A stretch of 64,000 bases of DNA, from positions 1-64,000 of the forward strand of contig QANZ01053322.1 of the NCBI GenBank assembly GCA_003254925.1, written 5' to 3'. Origin of the DNA: Chamaecrista fasciculata. Lineage: Eukaryota > Streptophyta > Magnoliopsida > Fabales > Fabaceae. Within the stretch, counting starts at the first letter, position 1; every line of letters starts with the position of its first letter. Position numbers and translations under genes: made by a program. Below are positions 35,017 through 46,479 of the stretch, piece by piece. The notes beneath the pieces are model-generated. The model did no database searches. It was not told the origin of the DNA and worked only from the letters and a program-made list of their open reading frames with translations.

Positions 35017-35700
35017 ATGATCAGCAGTAGATAATTTGCATACAATAAAAAGCTTCTTGACAATTTGAAGATCGTCTGGTCAACCCCAAGGATTGGGAAG
35101 ATAAACATGAATTTGTCAGCAAAATATCATGAAAAAGCCAAAGTATATATATGTTATAACATGAATCTCAATTTTGTTTAGTCTAAGTCAAAATATCCAC
35201 AGTTCATAACAACAATTAATTAATTCTTTTGTCATAATTTTTTCATTTAAGGATAAAACAACTGATTATAAAGAATATTTTTCATATTTAAAAGTGCGAT
35301 TCAAACAGTTTCCCTATTTAGTTAAAAGATCAAATGACAAATTATCAGGCCACACTCACATAGTTGCATAGTTGCATGAATCCCAATAGGTTGATCGACC
35401 ACCACAGCCACCACTGTATATTTTCAAAATGAAAATAAATAAATATATATGTATGATAAATCAACTTTAATTTCACCTGTTGGTTTCCAATAGTATAATC
35501 TTCATAAATCCTACAAAATAATAGAAATTCAGTGTTAGCTAGGCAGCCAAAAACACTATCTTCATATCACAAACTATTGTCAAGTTGGTACATGCATATA
35601 AGTACAAATTAAACTATTAAAGGATAACTATCTAGGAACTAAAACCTTATTTTGTTTCTCTCCCGTAGTTTTTTTTTCTTTGATTAATTTGGTCCTTATA
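35017..35700. other. intergenic DNA, nothing recognised
   Basis: A+T-rich, no coding or RNA signal. Confidence 0.4.
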
Positions 35701-35715
35701 TTGCATTTCTATTAT

Positions 35716-36430
35716 CAATTTTTTTTGCCGGAAACAGGCGAAGCTAATTAAGCATAATACAAACGAAAACAAAGTAAAAATAGTCAATCCCTCCCTAGCA
35801 TAAACAACAACACTAGACAAGATATCAACTGACGAAGGTGGGAGGTTTACAACCCATCTTCGTTTTATACAAATTGGCAAGATGATCAACTGCCAAGTTA
35901 GCGGATCTAGGGATCCAACTAAAGCTACAACCATCTAAATTAAAAACAGGAAACATAAATAAAGTCATCTAAAAGAGACAAACCCTTCAAAACAGGACAG
36001 CAGGCAACCCCAATGGTTGTTCTAAAAAAAGACATAAACAGACTTAAAACAACAATAATAAGATAATAAAATGAAACGACGCCATGGAAGAGCATCAAAA
36101 AATCAGGACCAAACCAGGAAGCCGCTCTGTAAGCCAGAAGCCGCCGTGGAATGCCTAATCTAGATTCGCCTCCACAGAACGTCGCCATGGGAGCCCTGAT
36201 CCAAAACGTCGTCGCCACAAAACTCTATAACCAGAGGGAGGGCCAAAGTTTCACTCAAAAAAACTCTCACGCCGGAGAGGAATCGAATGAAATAAATAGA
36301 GCGACTAAAATTGATATATAATAGCAGCGCAGAATTTGTGAGGGATCGAATAAAAATAATATCTAATAAGGAAGAATTGAAAAAAATAAAATAAAATGAT
36401 AAACTGGGAAATAAATAACATAACTCACAA
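35716..36430 (-). mobile_element. short internally deleted LINE derivative (leader joined to RNase H tail), first copy
   Basis: A T run at 35719-35726 marks the poly(A) end. Reading minus, the 3' part (35940-35740) encodes the end of a LINE RNase H domain and closely matches 40020-39790. Its 5' part is a leader-like G+C-richer stretch (about 36000-36290, with GTCGCCATGGGAGCC and CGTCGTCGCCACAAAAC). The leader joins the tail at a G-TTGTAGCTTTAGTTGG junction, the same point as in the second copy. ORF1, endonuclease and RT are absent. I could not find its target duplication. Confidence 0.6.
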
Positions 36431-36437
36431 ATCAACA

Positions 36438-36612
36438 AGGGTTAACCCAAGTGATAAGTGGTTTGGTATCACTTAAGTAAGGATCCGAGTTCGAAACTTT
36501 GTGAATGCAATTATCCCTGTTAAAAGAGTCTCTCACCATAGTCAAGTGTGTGACGCATATATAATTCAAATTAGTCGGAGCAAAGCTCCGAATATCAGAT
36601 GGGCTACCGGTA
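36438..36612 (+). mobile_element. tRNA-derived SINE
   Basis: A box-like AAGTGATAAGTGG (36449-36461) and B box-like GAGTTCGAAAC (36487-36497) are 38 bases apart, as in a Pol III tRNA promoter. A body with GAGTCTCTCACCATAG follows, ending in a TA-rich tail. A relative is broken up at 62379-62850. Confidence 0.6.
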
Positions 36613-36760
36613 TATATATATATATAACAAGAAAACAGTCAATTTGTGACGGAAAACAGGCAATTTATATATATATATATATATATAACTCACGTACAAG
36701 ATTTTAAAAAATAACATAGAAATAATAAAAAGAGAGAAAAATGGAACTGAGTGATTATAT

Positions 36761-36957
36761 AATTTGGAGCTCCCTTCACTCCAATACCAAAAAGGATCAA
36801 GGTAACCTAATCTCCCAAATCATGCAAACCCTTCAACTTCACATGTCTTGATGCATTAATTCATATATATTTGTGAAGCCAAAAGGGTATTCATGAAGTA
36901 GCAGCTAAGGTCTACCCATCACCTCCTTTCAGACTTGGAGTGCAGGGAGTCCCAAAC
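36761..36957 (-). ncRNA. MIR159: MIR159-family microRNA precursor
   Basis: The minus-strand hairpin is about 197 nt. The 3' arm carries the mature candidate at 36785-36765, core TTGGAGTGAAGGGAGCTCC. It differs from canonical miR159 (TTTGGATTGAAGGGAGCTC) mainly by G for T at position 7, as I recall for poplar miR159f. The 5' arm (36955-36930) pairs with it at 20 of 22 positions including one G-U. The middle of the stem has the conserved AGCTGCTA second-duplex motif (36905-36898), as in Arabidopsis MIR159/319. A TATA box CTATATAAAC (minus) lies at 37068-37059, about 105 bases upstream. miR159 targets GAMYB-type MYB mRNAs; whether this variant does is inferred only. Confidence 0.85.
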
Positions 36958-37265
36958 TTTTGATTTAACACTCCATCACACACAAAACCCTAATTCTTAC
37001 AATATATATTTGTGAGTTCTCTTATGATTTTGTGATGCTATTATAACTTGAAGCTTGAGTTTATATAGGCCAGCAGATGGGTCTAGAGATGTAATCTAGA
37101 CCATTGAATTTTGAAGGATCGAATATGTTTATTAGCATATCTCATAATAGAATCTTGCAACCAAAGGATTGGCAAGAACATTAATTATACTATTTTTTTT
37201 AAGTTTTGTAACATTGTATGTGGAAGATTTTTTTTCCTTTTAGTTTTTTATTGATTATATAATTA

Positions 37266-37542
37266 CGAATAAACTAATAATTCGGTCCTTGAAAAATTAT
37301 CGAGTTGACTACTCGATCACTACAAGATTGAAATACAATGTTTAATCATTGAAAGATTCAAACAATATATTTTTTTAGCCCCTTAAAAAATCAAACGGTA
37401 TACTTTTATAATTAAGTTCATAAAAATGATTAACAAGTATACTATTTAGTTCTTTTATGTACTAAGCTGTGTATTTTAATCTTTCAAAGATTGAGTTGTC
37501 AACCTAATAATTTTTTAAGGATTGGGTTATTAGTTCATTCTA
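37266..37542. mobile_element. MITE of the AGTAAACTAA family
   Basis: ATAAACTAATAATTCGGTCC at the left mirrors GGTTATTAGTTCATTC at the right. It shares internal TTTAGTTC-type inverted blocks with 27376 and 27669 and interrupts the duplicated flank of the MIR locus. Confidence 0.6.
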
Positions 37543-38599
37543 TGATTAATATATATAATCTGATTGAGGAGTGTATTAGTGTGGGTAATTGCGTGTCCTT
37601 AGCACTTTGATTGGATAAATTTAATAATTAAGATCCCTAATCAGTGGAAATAGTTATTCAATTTAAGTCTAATTAAGGTAAAGTTTTACATAAAAATAAA
37701 GTTACCTACTTACTTTTTTTTTCTTTCTTTTCTTTTTACCATTATATTGGATTGGATGAGTCAGGATTTGCAATCAAATATTTGTATCAACAGGCAACCA
37801 TGGAAATGTGATGTGATTTGTTTGCATTGCATGACATAAAAGGAATATTCTTTTGTCACACTATTATAAAAATACTGAATATTCTTTTTCTTCTATATAC
37901 TGCTTGACATACATGCATATGTTTAATGTTCAAGTTTCAGTGCAAGAGATTCACGATCTTTTTTGTTTGTGTTGTCAAAAGTTTATAGGACATATCTTAC
38001 CAAATAAAAAGTTTATAGGACATAAATCTCATCCAATATCAATTTTCTTTTTGTAGATATAAGGTTTTTTGGTCGAGCTATTAAGATTGCTAGTTACTGC
38101 CGTCTCAACCAACAGTTCTCTGTCATTTTTGGCAATCATCAAACCGTCAATTAATTCATTCCATTATAAAATAAAACTATATAGTGCTATTTTGAGGGGA
38201 AAAAAAACTATATAGTGCTTACACTCCAAGAATTGGATCATATGTATCTTTGAACTTAAATCATTGTGCCATAGAAATGACTCTGACTCATCCAAATTAA
38301 TCTTTTTTTTTTCTCAAAATTAAAATTGTAATTGTACCCTGACGATATCAATTGATTGCTATGAGGGAAAATTTTTCAGTTATAGAGGGTGAGTATGAAG
38401 GTAAGTTTCTTTTTCCTTCTTAATCAATATTAAGTGAGGTAATTAATTAATATAGAATTAATATCAAATTTATGGGATGATATATATATATATGAAGTAA
38501 TTAATTAAATTAAAGATATAATATAACTAATCTAAGTTTTTTTATTGATAGTGAGAGGATGTAATTTGGTTCTAATTAAATGTATATATATATATATAT
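37543..38599. other. duplicated flank (to about 37900) and A+T-rich intergenic DNA
   Basis: The first 350 bases match 27080-27360. The remainder shows no gene; a TA microsatellite lies at about 38582-38600. Confidence 0.45.
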
Positions 38600-39310
38600 C
38601 TTGATGTCCATTTAAGTTCTTTATGTTTCAAAGATTCATTTATATTGGTGTTAAGTATTGATAAAATGTCTCATTTTGGTCACAAACTATTAAATATAAT
38701 CATATCTTTCTCGTTTCAAGTTCGAATGTGATGAGTATAGAGCTATGTATGTTGCTTTCGAAGACTACTTTCTCTATCTAGTTAAGGTCCTAATAAGCAA
38801 AAGATGTCAAATCGAGTCCAGAAGTGGGCCGCTCATTTCATAGTCAAACAATTAAATGCATGAGACCAATTTAGAATTGCAGGTTATTTTTAGTAAGTCG
38901 TTTTTTTGTCCAGTTGGGACCATCAACAGATGAGACTGATCAAATCGAGCTTGAAAGTGGAGTTGGAACCAAAAAGTAAAAAATTAATAAATATTAATTT
39001 CAAACCTAATTTCGAGTCTGATTTAATTTTATTTGTTGATAATTCCAACTGGACAAAAAAAAAAGACTCGTTAAGAGTAACCCATAGCTCCGAACTCATC
39101 GCATTTGGACTTGAAACGAGAGAGATATGATCAACTTCACTTGTTTGATTGTCAAACTTAACGAGCGATCGACTTACTTTCAGAACCCGATTTGATCTTA
39201 TTTGTTGCCAGTTCCAACTAGATAAGAAAGTACTTAATTTGAAAGCAACTTGTAACTTTGAGCTTATCACATTTGAACTTGAAACGAGAAAGTTATGATC
39301 ATATTCACAA
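38600..39310. repeat. dispersed repeat with internal inverted copies
   Basis: It contains several copies, in both orientations, of a block with CATATCTTTCTCGTTTCAAG, TTCGAATGTGATGAG and GACCATCAACAGATGAGA. The same blocks occur at 30048-30837, 33609-33960, 49625-50105 and 63500-63830. Confidence 0.55.
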
Positions 39311-39769
39311 TTCTTTTATAATTTTTTCGTTCATTAAAATTTCACCTTATTATATAAAAAATATCTTATTATGTACACATTTTAATTTGAAATATTGCTA
39401 ATTAAGGTGGGAACGTTAGAAACCATGGTATATATTAGTGACGTTAACGGTATATTTTTATTGATTATTCATGCATTGGCGCGATGACTGGATTATTTCC
39501 TATAATGATATGGTGATTGTGATATTTTGTGCGTTATCATGATAATTATGATATATATTTTATGTGGTATATAGTGAATAAATTAAAGAACTAATTAATT
39601 AGTGGTTATCTTAATTAACTACTAGTTTTGGCTAGAGAGTGGAGCTTTCTACGTCTGTCTGTACTATAATGTTGTTCTGTATAGACTAGTACAAGTTTCT
39701 AGAACCTCCATTTAGAGAACACTTAAACTTATGTGATTTTGTAATGAATAATGTAAGAGTAATCTAACA

Positions 39770-40345
39770 ATTTTTTTTTTGCCTGAAAAAAATAATTTAT
39801 TTAGAAGCAAGGCAAAGCCGAACACACTACAAACAAAAACGCAGCAAAATAATCTAATCTCTCCCTAGCATCAATAAAAATACTAGACAGAACATCAACT
39901 GACGAAAGTGTGGGGTTTGCAACCCATCCAAGAGGACCCATCTTCGTGTCAGACAAATTGGCAAGACAATCAGCTGCTAAGTTCACGGATCTAGAGATCC
40001 AACTAAAGCTACAACCATATAAAGAACTGAAAAAAAAAAACCCGACTAGATCTAGAACGCCGCCGCCACAAAACCCGCCGCAGAAAACAAACGAACACGA
40101 GTAGAGAACACACAGATCTGGGAAGGAAACTCGCTAAAAACCACCTAAACTTGAAAACCACCGTCGTAGAAGACACACAGAAAAGAGTACCACCACAGAA
40201 GGCCAAAGTTAGGTGGCACTGCCGATAACCCTAATATGAAATAGGGTGAAATCTCTCATGAAAGAGAGAGGTGATCCCTCATGAGGAGGGGTTTGAGAGA
40301 AAACTCGACTCTCATGAGAGAGAATTTTTGTGGACGGCTAGAAAT
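39770..40345 (-). mobile_element. short internally deleted LINE derivative, second copy, with target duplication
   Basis: It is flanked by TAATCTAACAATTTT at 39756-39770 and about 40347-40361, a long duplication typical of LINE-type insertion. The poly(A) end is a T run at 39770-39779. The minus-strand 3' part encodes an RNase H end (ISRSVNLAADCLANLSDTK). At about 40010 it joins a leader-like segment (40020-40345) rich in CGCCGCCGCC and CATGAGAGAG. The junction GGTTGTAGCTTTAGTTGGAT is the same as in the copy at 35.7 kb. At about 576 bp it appears full length. Confidence 0.75.
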
Positions 40346-40360
40346 CTAATCTAACAATTT

Positions 40361-40605
40361 TACCTTTGAAAGATTATTGAATTAACAACTTAATCTCTAA
40401 AATATTAAAATACACTGTTTATTTTCTAAAAGGTTAAAACATTAGGCTTATTAGTCTTTTACTGTTTTAATTTTTCAAAGATTAATGTCTAAAGAATATA
40501 CTATTTTAGTCTTGCAAAAATTAAATTATGTATTTTAATTTTTTTAAGGATCAAATTATCAATTCTGTGATCTTTCAATGACAATATTGTTTACAACATT
40601 GTCTA
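40361..40605. mobile_element. right part of an AGTAAACTAA-family MITE split by the short LINE derivative
   Basis: The left terminus lies at about 39752-39769 and the remainder continues after the LINE copy (GAAAGATTATTGAATTAACA ... GTGATCTTTCAATGAC). The interruption shows that the LINE derivative is younger than this MITE. Confidence 0.55.
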
Positions 40606-42333
40606 TTTACAAAATTGTGTGATCTTAATATAATATGTAAGAGAATTGCTTACAAAATTGTTTATTTATTTTAGTGTTTATTCTCCTTGAAGTTTGATAT
40701 TTATTTCGTTTATGTCTAACATATATATGAAGTTTTAATAATGTTTATAAAAACATATAAATGATCAAATTTTATGTTAATCTCGATCAATCGATCCATA
40801 TTGCCCATAAACCTTACCACATTCATTAATCAGTTCCTCTTAGCTTGAACATTCTTTTAATATATAATAAGTTGGCGTTCAAATTAAGAATTATGGCATC
40901 TTGATTAATTATATAAAGATAGAAATTATACTTAACTTTGAGTAGTCATGTCTCACTCATTAACCATATTATATATTTATTTTTTAATTCTCATTTTAAT
41001 TAAAAGCAAATGCCCTTTTTCTTTACAACAAAAGTCACAAAGGATAGGAAACTCTATTTTAATCCGAAAGCTTCTTTTGGTAGTGGGTGGTGGGACAGTT
41101 TTTACTTGGTTCTCCCATGGTGTGGTAGGAATATTTGTCTATAAAGGCGCACGAATGTGTGTATATATTGTTGGGTTTAATTGAAAATAGGAAATTATAT
41201 ATTTGATGAAGTCTCACAACACTTGATTAAAATGTTTCTAATTCTACATATATACATATTGAGATAATCTTTTTTATTTAAAAGCTCTTTTTAAGTGAGT
41301 CCGGTCTTTTTACATAATATCAAAGTTAGGTTTAATTTTTGAGCATGCATGGATGGTTGAACCTTAGTGTGGATTACTCTAGTAATAACTTGTTGGGCTC
41401 ACGCTCTTATGTTAGGTGTGGGAGTGTGTTGAAGTCCTACCTCACTTTATTAAAAAGTTTTATAATTCTATATATATATTGACACATCTCTCTCATTATC
41501 TCTTTTAAAGTGAGTTAAACATTTTTTACAATATTGATTAATGAAAGGAAAGAAAGAGAGAGAGATTATTGTGAGTTTGAACTTTGAAGGTTATTTAAAA
41601 GATTCAATTATTATTTTGATGTACCAAATGCAAGAGTAGTTTATTTGATTTTCTAAATTTTTATTCTCTTGTATTAGATTAATACAAGACATAGTTAAAT
41701 AGTTGATTTTGGAGAGTGCTATAAGGGTGGTTATTTTTTTTTTTTTGGTTCTCATTTACATTGAAAATATAAAAAAATGTATATGATTGAAAATGTATTC
41801 AATATAAATTTTTTAAAAACATTTCTTGAAATAACCCAAAAATAAAAAATATAAAAAAGATGTTTTTAATATTTTTAAAATATAACTTGTGATATTCTAT
41901 AAATTTATACAAAAGTAAACATTTAAAGATATTATTGGTAATCAAACTTAAAAATAGGTGAAAATTATAATTATTTAAGTTAACATAATTTAAATATAAA
42001 TAAGATCAAAATTTTGACTTTAAAAAATAAATATAATTCTTAAATATTGGAAACTTAAAAGTAAAAAATAAAAGGAGTTTAAAAAATAAAAATAAAAATA
42101 AAAACATAAAACATTTCTTTAAACCAAAAACGCTGATGGTACTTGAAAGAATTATGATGTAAGTTTTTTACATTATTTGACAACAATCATGAACTTTTCT
42201 CCAATTTGGAATATTCACGTATGTTAATTCTTGTGCTTGCTTTGTGTTTATTTCATCTTATAATAATTTTTAACATAACAAAAAAATAATAATTCTTAAC
42301 GTGGGAGCTAGGTTAATCTTCTAATCTCCGAAC
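40606..42333. other. intergenic DNA with a duplicated segment, no gene
   Basis: About 40990-41170 resembles 32430-32660. The rest is A+T-rich without coding signal. Confidence 0.4.
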
Positions 42334-42340
42334 TTGTTTT

Positions 42341-42552
42341 GAGATTTTTCTTTTTCAGTTTGTTCTGTTTTTGTGATACACACGCACATACATATAATGA
42401 CAGAGTGAACATTTGTTTTGAGATTTTTTTTTTAGTTTGTTCTGTTTTTGTGATACACATGCACATACATATAATGACAGAGTGGACATTTGTTTTGAGA
42501 TCTTTTTTAGTTTGTTCTGTTTTTGTGATACACATGAGTGGACATTTTCTCT
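42341..42552. repeat. minisatellite, about 2.7 copies of a 77-79-bp unit
   Basis: GAGATTTTT...GTTTGTTCTGTTTTTGTGATACAC...CATATAATGACAGAGTG repeats with starts at 42341, 42420 and 42497; the last copy is truncated. Confidence 0.9.
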
Positions 42553-42805
42553 GGATATGAATGAGAAACCAATTCATCAAAGTTTCTCTTTTTCAATTTG
42601 TTCTGTGTAAGAAATAATAAGTGAGTTTGACAAAAAGAAAAATTTTCATACTTAATTATAAATTGGAGATAAATTTGTTATTAAACTAAGAATAACGGTT
42701 AAAATTGTGATAAAATAACATTTTGGAGATCAAAACAAAAAAAAATGTGACAGTTTGAGGACAAAAATGAAATAAAAAATAGCTTTTATGACCAAAATAA
42801 AACTA

Positions 42806-43228
42806 ATTCCATAGTTTGAAAACAAAAAATGAGATTTTAATCTTTGAGTGGTAAGTGTTTTGTCCATTCCAGCGAGATTGAGTCAAACCACACGTGCGAC
42901 CCTTTTTGTTAAGAGAAAAAATAAAGTTGCTTGACATCTCCTGTGGTGAATACTCACGGATGAGGTAGGTCATAGAGGGGGAAACTTTTGTTGAAATATT
43001 TTATTTTAAAACTTATTCCATAGTTTGAAAATCAAAAATAAAATTTTAATCTTTGAGTGGAAATCAAAGACTAAGTGTTTTGTCCATTCCAGTGAGATTA
43101 AGTCAAACCACATATACGTCTTTTTTTTAAGAGAAAAAATAAAGTTGCTTGCCTGTGGTGACACTTACTCACTGATGAGGTAGGTCATAGAGGGGAAAAC
43201 TTTTTGTTGAAATATTTTATTTTAAAAT
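42806..43228. repeat. tandem duplication with a period of about 209 bp
   Basis: Two adjacent copies begin ATTCCATAGTTTGAAAA (42806 and 43015) and share GTCCATTCCAG, AAATAAAGTTGCTTG and GATGAGGTAGGTCATAGAGG. No frame is conserved. Confidence 0.9.
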
Positions 43229-43292
43229 GAGATAACTAAATAATGTTAGAAGCCAAGTCTTATCTTATCTTATGACCTAATAATTTTCTTTT

Positions 43293-43553
43293 AGTTAGTA
43301 AATTAACAATTTGGTGAGCATGCCCTGTGACATGCTCCGGGGCATGTATTGAAAATTTAATTTTTTAAAGATTAAAATACATAATTTAATTATTGAAATA
43401 TTAAAATAATATATTATTTAATTCATGAAAATGATTAATAAGTAAGTATATTATTTTGATCTATTAGAGATCAAATTATATATTTTAATTTGTCAGAAAC
43501 CAAACAGTTAACTTGGTAATTTTTTAGAGACTAAACTATTAATTTAGTAAAGA
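43293..43553. mobile_element. MITE of the AGTAAACTAA family
   Basis: The left AGTTAGTAAATTAACAATTT and right AACTATTAATTTAGTAAA ends are inverted, with TTTAATT/AATTAAA-rich paired interior. It carries a CATGCCCTGTGACATGCTCC insertion not seen in other copies. Confidence 0.5.
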
Positions 43554-44148
43554 AGTAGATAGAATTTAGGGTAAATATCAGAAATGAATGAAAAGCTCAG
43601 TGTACCCGCTGTTATATATTACAGCATATGAGAAAAATCTATACAGCTGGAATTAATTACAGGTACAGCATTAAATTAGACACGTGTCTTAGACCATGTG
43701 CACAAATTCGAAATGCTGTAGGTGTCAACAGTCACAAACTTTTGTCTCTGTAGATGGTCTCTGGGGCCCATAATTAATTTCTCAGTTCATCTCATGATCT
43801 CATCTATAAGTGCCATATATATAGATAATTGATTGATGTACATGATGATATAATTAAGAGAATGAAAACACAAAACACCCCAATTCTCAAGCATGCATGT
43901 CTCTGATATTCTGTCTTCTGGTACATTGAAATATATGATGATGAAGAGATACCTGAGAAAAGCTGTGTAGAAATTGCTAAACACTCATAGTCAAAATGTT
44001 ATTAGATCACAAGATTAAATAACAGAGAGCAATCATCATATCATATAATTAAGTCCCACATTATGATCATCAATATATACGTACCTTCAAATTAATTTGA
44101 ATGAGGATGAAGAAGAAGAAGAAGAGGCTATATAGTATATATATTATA
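43554..44148. other. 3' flank of the third miRNA locus
   Basis: No coding region is seen. It would hold the 3' part of the primary miRNA transcript. Confidence 0.4.
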
Positions 44149-44331
44149 CATGTGGAGCTCCCTTCACTCCAATGCCAAAAAGGAGAAAGCAAACCTTATC
44201 TCCCAATTCATGCAAACCCTTGAATTTCGCATGCTTCTTTGCAGCGAAGCCAAAAGGTATCCATGAAATAGCAGCTAAGCTATTTGCCTATCACTACCTT
44301 TCAATCCTTGGAGTTCAGGAAGCCCCACAAA
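44149..44331 (-). ncRNA. MIR159: MIR159-family microRNA precursor, second intact copy
   Basis: The minus-strand hairpin is about 183 nt. The mature candidate on the 3' arm (44173-44153) is identical over 21 nt to that at 36785-36765. The 5' arm (44328-44306) pairs at 19 of 21 positions including G-U pairs. The conserved second-duplex motif TTAGCTGCTATTTCATGG is present (about 44280-44263), closely like Arabidopsis MIR159/319 precursors. A TATA box (minus) lies at 44469-44461, about 130 bases upstream, followed by the shared upstream block with CAGCCATTGAATTTCAAGGA. The plus-strand open frame across this region is a shadow of the hairpin. Confidence 0.87.
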
Positions 44332-45254
44332 TACTATCTATCTATATATATGTATATATCAATATAAATAATTAAGGTAACTAAGAGACTAAGAACTATA
44401 TATATAGGAGAGAATGAAATGGTTGAGGCTTGGCTTAAGCAAAACCATGTAATTAGTGGGTTTATATAGGCTAAGACAAGCATCACTTTGATTTAATCTC
44501 AGCCATTGAATTTCAAGGATCTTTTGTATTTATTGGGAAATCCCAATTTAGGATCTTCATATATGCTAATCTTTAATGCAGCATCATTGCTGATGATTCT
44601 TTCTTTTAATTTCCATACCCAAAAGGAAAAATAAAGGAAAGAAATAATCAAAACTCCTTCCACTTTTAGTTTTCCAATTAACTGATGATTAAGTGTAGAA
44701 TCATATATATACATACATGCATATATGAGCAATTTCCCTCTTAGGTGATGTTGGATTGGGTGATCCTTATTTATTACTCAATTTTAAGGTCTCTGTATAT
44801 GAATATATAATTTTAAATTAATTAGTGGATTATATGGCATCACTATGTTGTGGTCAACTTTTCACACTTACTTTCCAAGGATTGGGTGAGGTTACGATGT
44901 GATCATGAAAATTAATGTCGGAATCAATTCAGATGACATGCTTGCCGTCTTGTTAGGGTATGTTTGGTCATTGAAAGGCTTCTTTATTTAATCACTCTTC
45001 TTTTTTTTTTGTTTTGTTTTCTTCGTTTTATTAGGTTTTGGTATTTGCATTCCATGTCAGAAAGAGATTTTCTTTTTAATCAACATATAGGATTATTACT
45101 TAATAAGCTTTATACTTTAAGGAAATATTTGAGAAATCAAAGAAAGGGATGCAAGGGAAAAGATCAAAAAAAGGACAAAGGAAAAGGAAAATGCTAATAC
45201 ATACATCACAAAAAGAAGGAAATTTTCATAATTATCTTCAATTTTCTTTTGGTG
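44332..45254. other. promoter and duplicated flank of the third miRNA locus
   Basis: Includes the TATA box and sequence shared with the other two loci up to about 44800. Beyond that is A+T-rich DNA with no gene. Confidence 0.45.
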
Positions 45255-45722
45255 AAATACTCATGTTGGTCCTCAAATTATAGAATAAGTTTCATATTAG
45301 TCCTTAAACTATTTTTTATTCCATTTTGGTCCTTGAACTTTCACATTTGTTTTATTTTGGTGCTCAAAACATGATTTCGTATTATTTCTACCGTTATTTC
45401 TAACCAAGACAATTGAAACAAATTATTTATCTCTCATACGTATCATAATAAGTGACTAATTGACAAAGAGGAAAAGAAAAAAAAAATTTTAGTCATAAAT
45501 GAAAATAAATTTGTAGTTAATTTTTATCTCTAATTTGTGATTAAGAATAAAATTTTTTATTTCTCTCTATGTTAAGTCACTTGTTAAAATACATATGATA
45601 GAAAAATGGTCAATCTTAACTATCCAGGTTATAAATAACGGTAAAAACTTAATGAAACCATATTTTGGGGACTAAAATGAAACAATGTGAAAAATTAAGG
45701 ACCGAAATGAGGTTTTAACCAC
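45255..45722. mobile_element. MITE with inverted TTGGTCC/GGACCGAA arms
   Basis: The left ACTCATGTTGGTCCTCAAA mirrors the right TAAGGACCGAAATGAGGTTT. Inner CCATTTTGGTCCTTGAAC and GGGGACTAAAATGAAAC blocks are also opposed. Confidence 0.5.
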
Positions 45723-46479
45723 TTTGTTTTCTTACCCTTCAATATTTTTTCTTTTCCAAACTTCGTTTAAGGGAAGAGAAGAGGGACCTTCACATCATTT
45801 CCTTTACTTGAATTATAACAACTCCAAAATATTTTAATTAAAATAACAAAAGATTAATCTAAAAATCTTAATTATATTCTCTTTAAATGATCAACTTTTC
45901 AAACATAGAACATAATTGTATAGTAATGAAATAAATAAAAATAATAATTATTAATATACATACCAGTACCCAAAGTTGTCAAATATATATATAACACATT
46001 ATTTGTTGATGATTCACTTAGTTCAGTCTATTTTTTTAAAGTGTCAATATTATGTCACTTTAGTATGGAAAACAGTTATGATTATTTGTTTTAGAAACCA
46101 ATGAGTGTAAGCACAAGATCTAAACTATGTAAATAATAGTAGCTAAGGTAACAAAGATTGACGTTCGACACCTGTTGTCGATGTGAGAGTCTTATTGGTA
46201 GGCGATTTGTAAGTGTCTTTATAAGCGCTCATAGAACTTAAAAATATACTCTGGTCTCGATAAACTTTCGGGATCCAACTCATTTAAACTTTTTGTAACA
46301 AAAAAAATAATACTAGACAAACATAGGGAACATGCATACAGCAGAACATAAGCAAACGATAAAAACTTAAGCATTTAACTCTATCTAAAGGATTTCAAAG
46401 ATCTAATTTACTTGTGGCTAAAAATACTTTTAAAGTTTAAACATTATCTCATCTTAGGATTGGGTGAATAATAATGATT

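Noticed and set aside
44172..44375. 67-codon plus-strand open frame
   Set aside because: It lies antisense to the MIR159 hairpin and has no conserved domain; the hairpin explains the sequence.
46130..46310. Possible SINE with TAGCTAAGGT and CGTTCGACACC boxes and an A-rich end
   Set aside because: The A and B boxes are only about 22 bases apart, too close for a tRNA-type promoter, and no target duplication was found.
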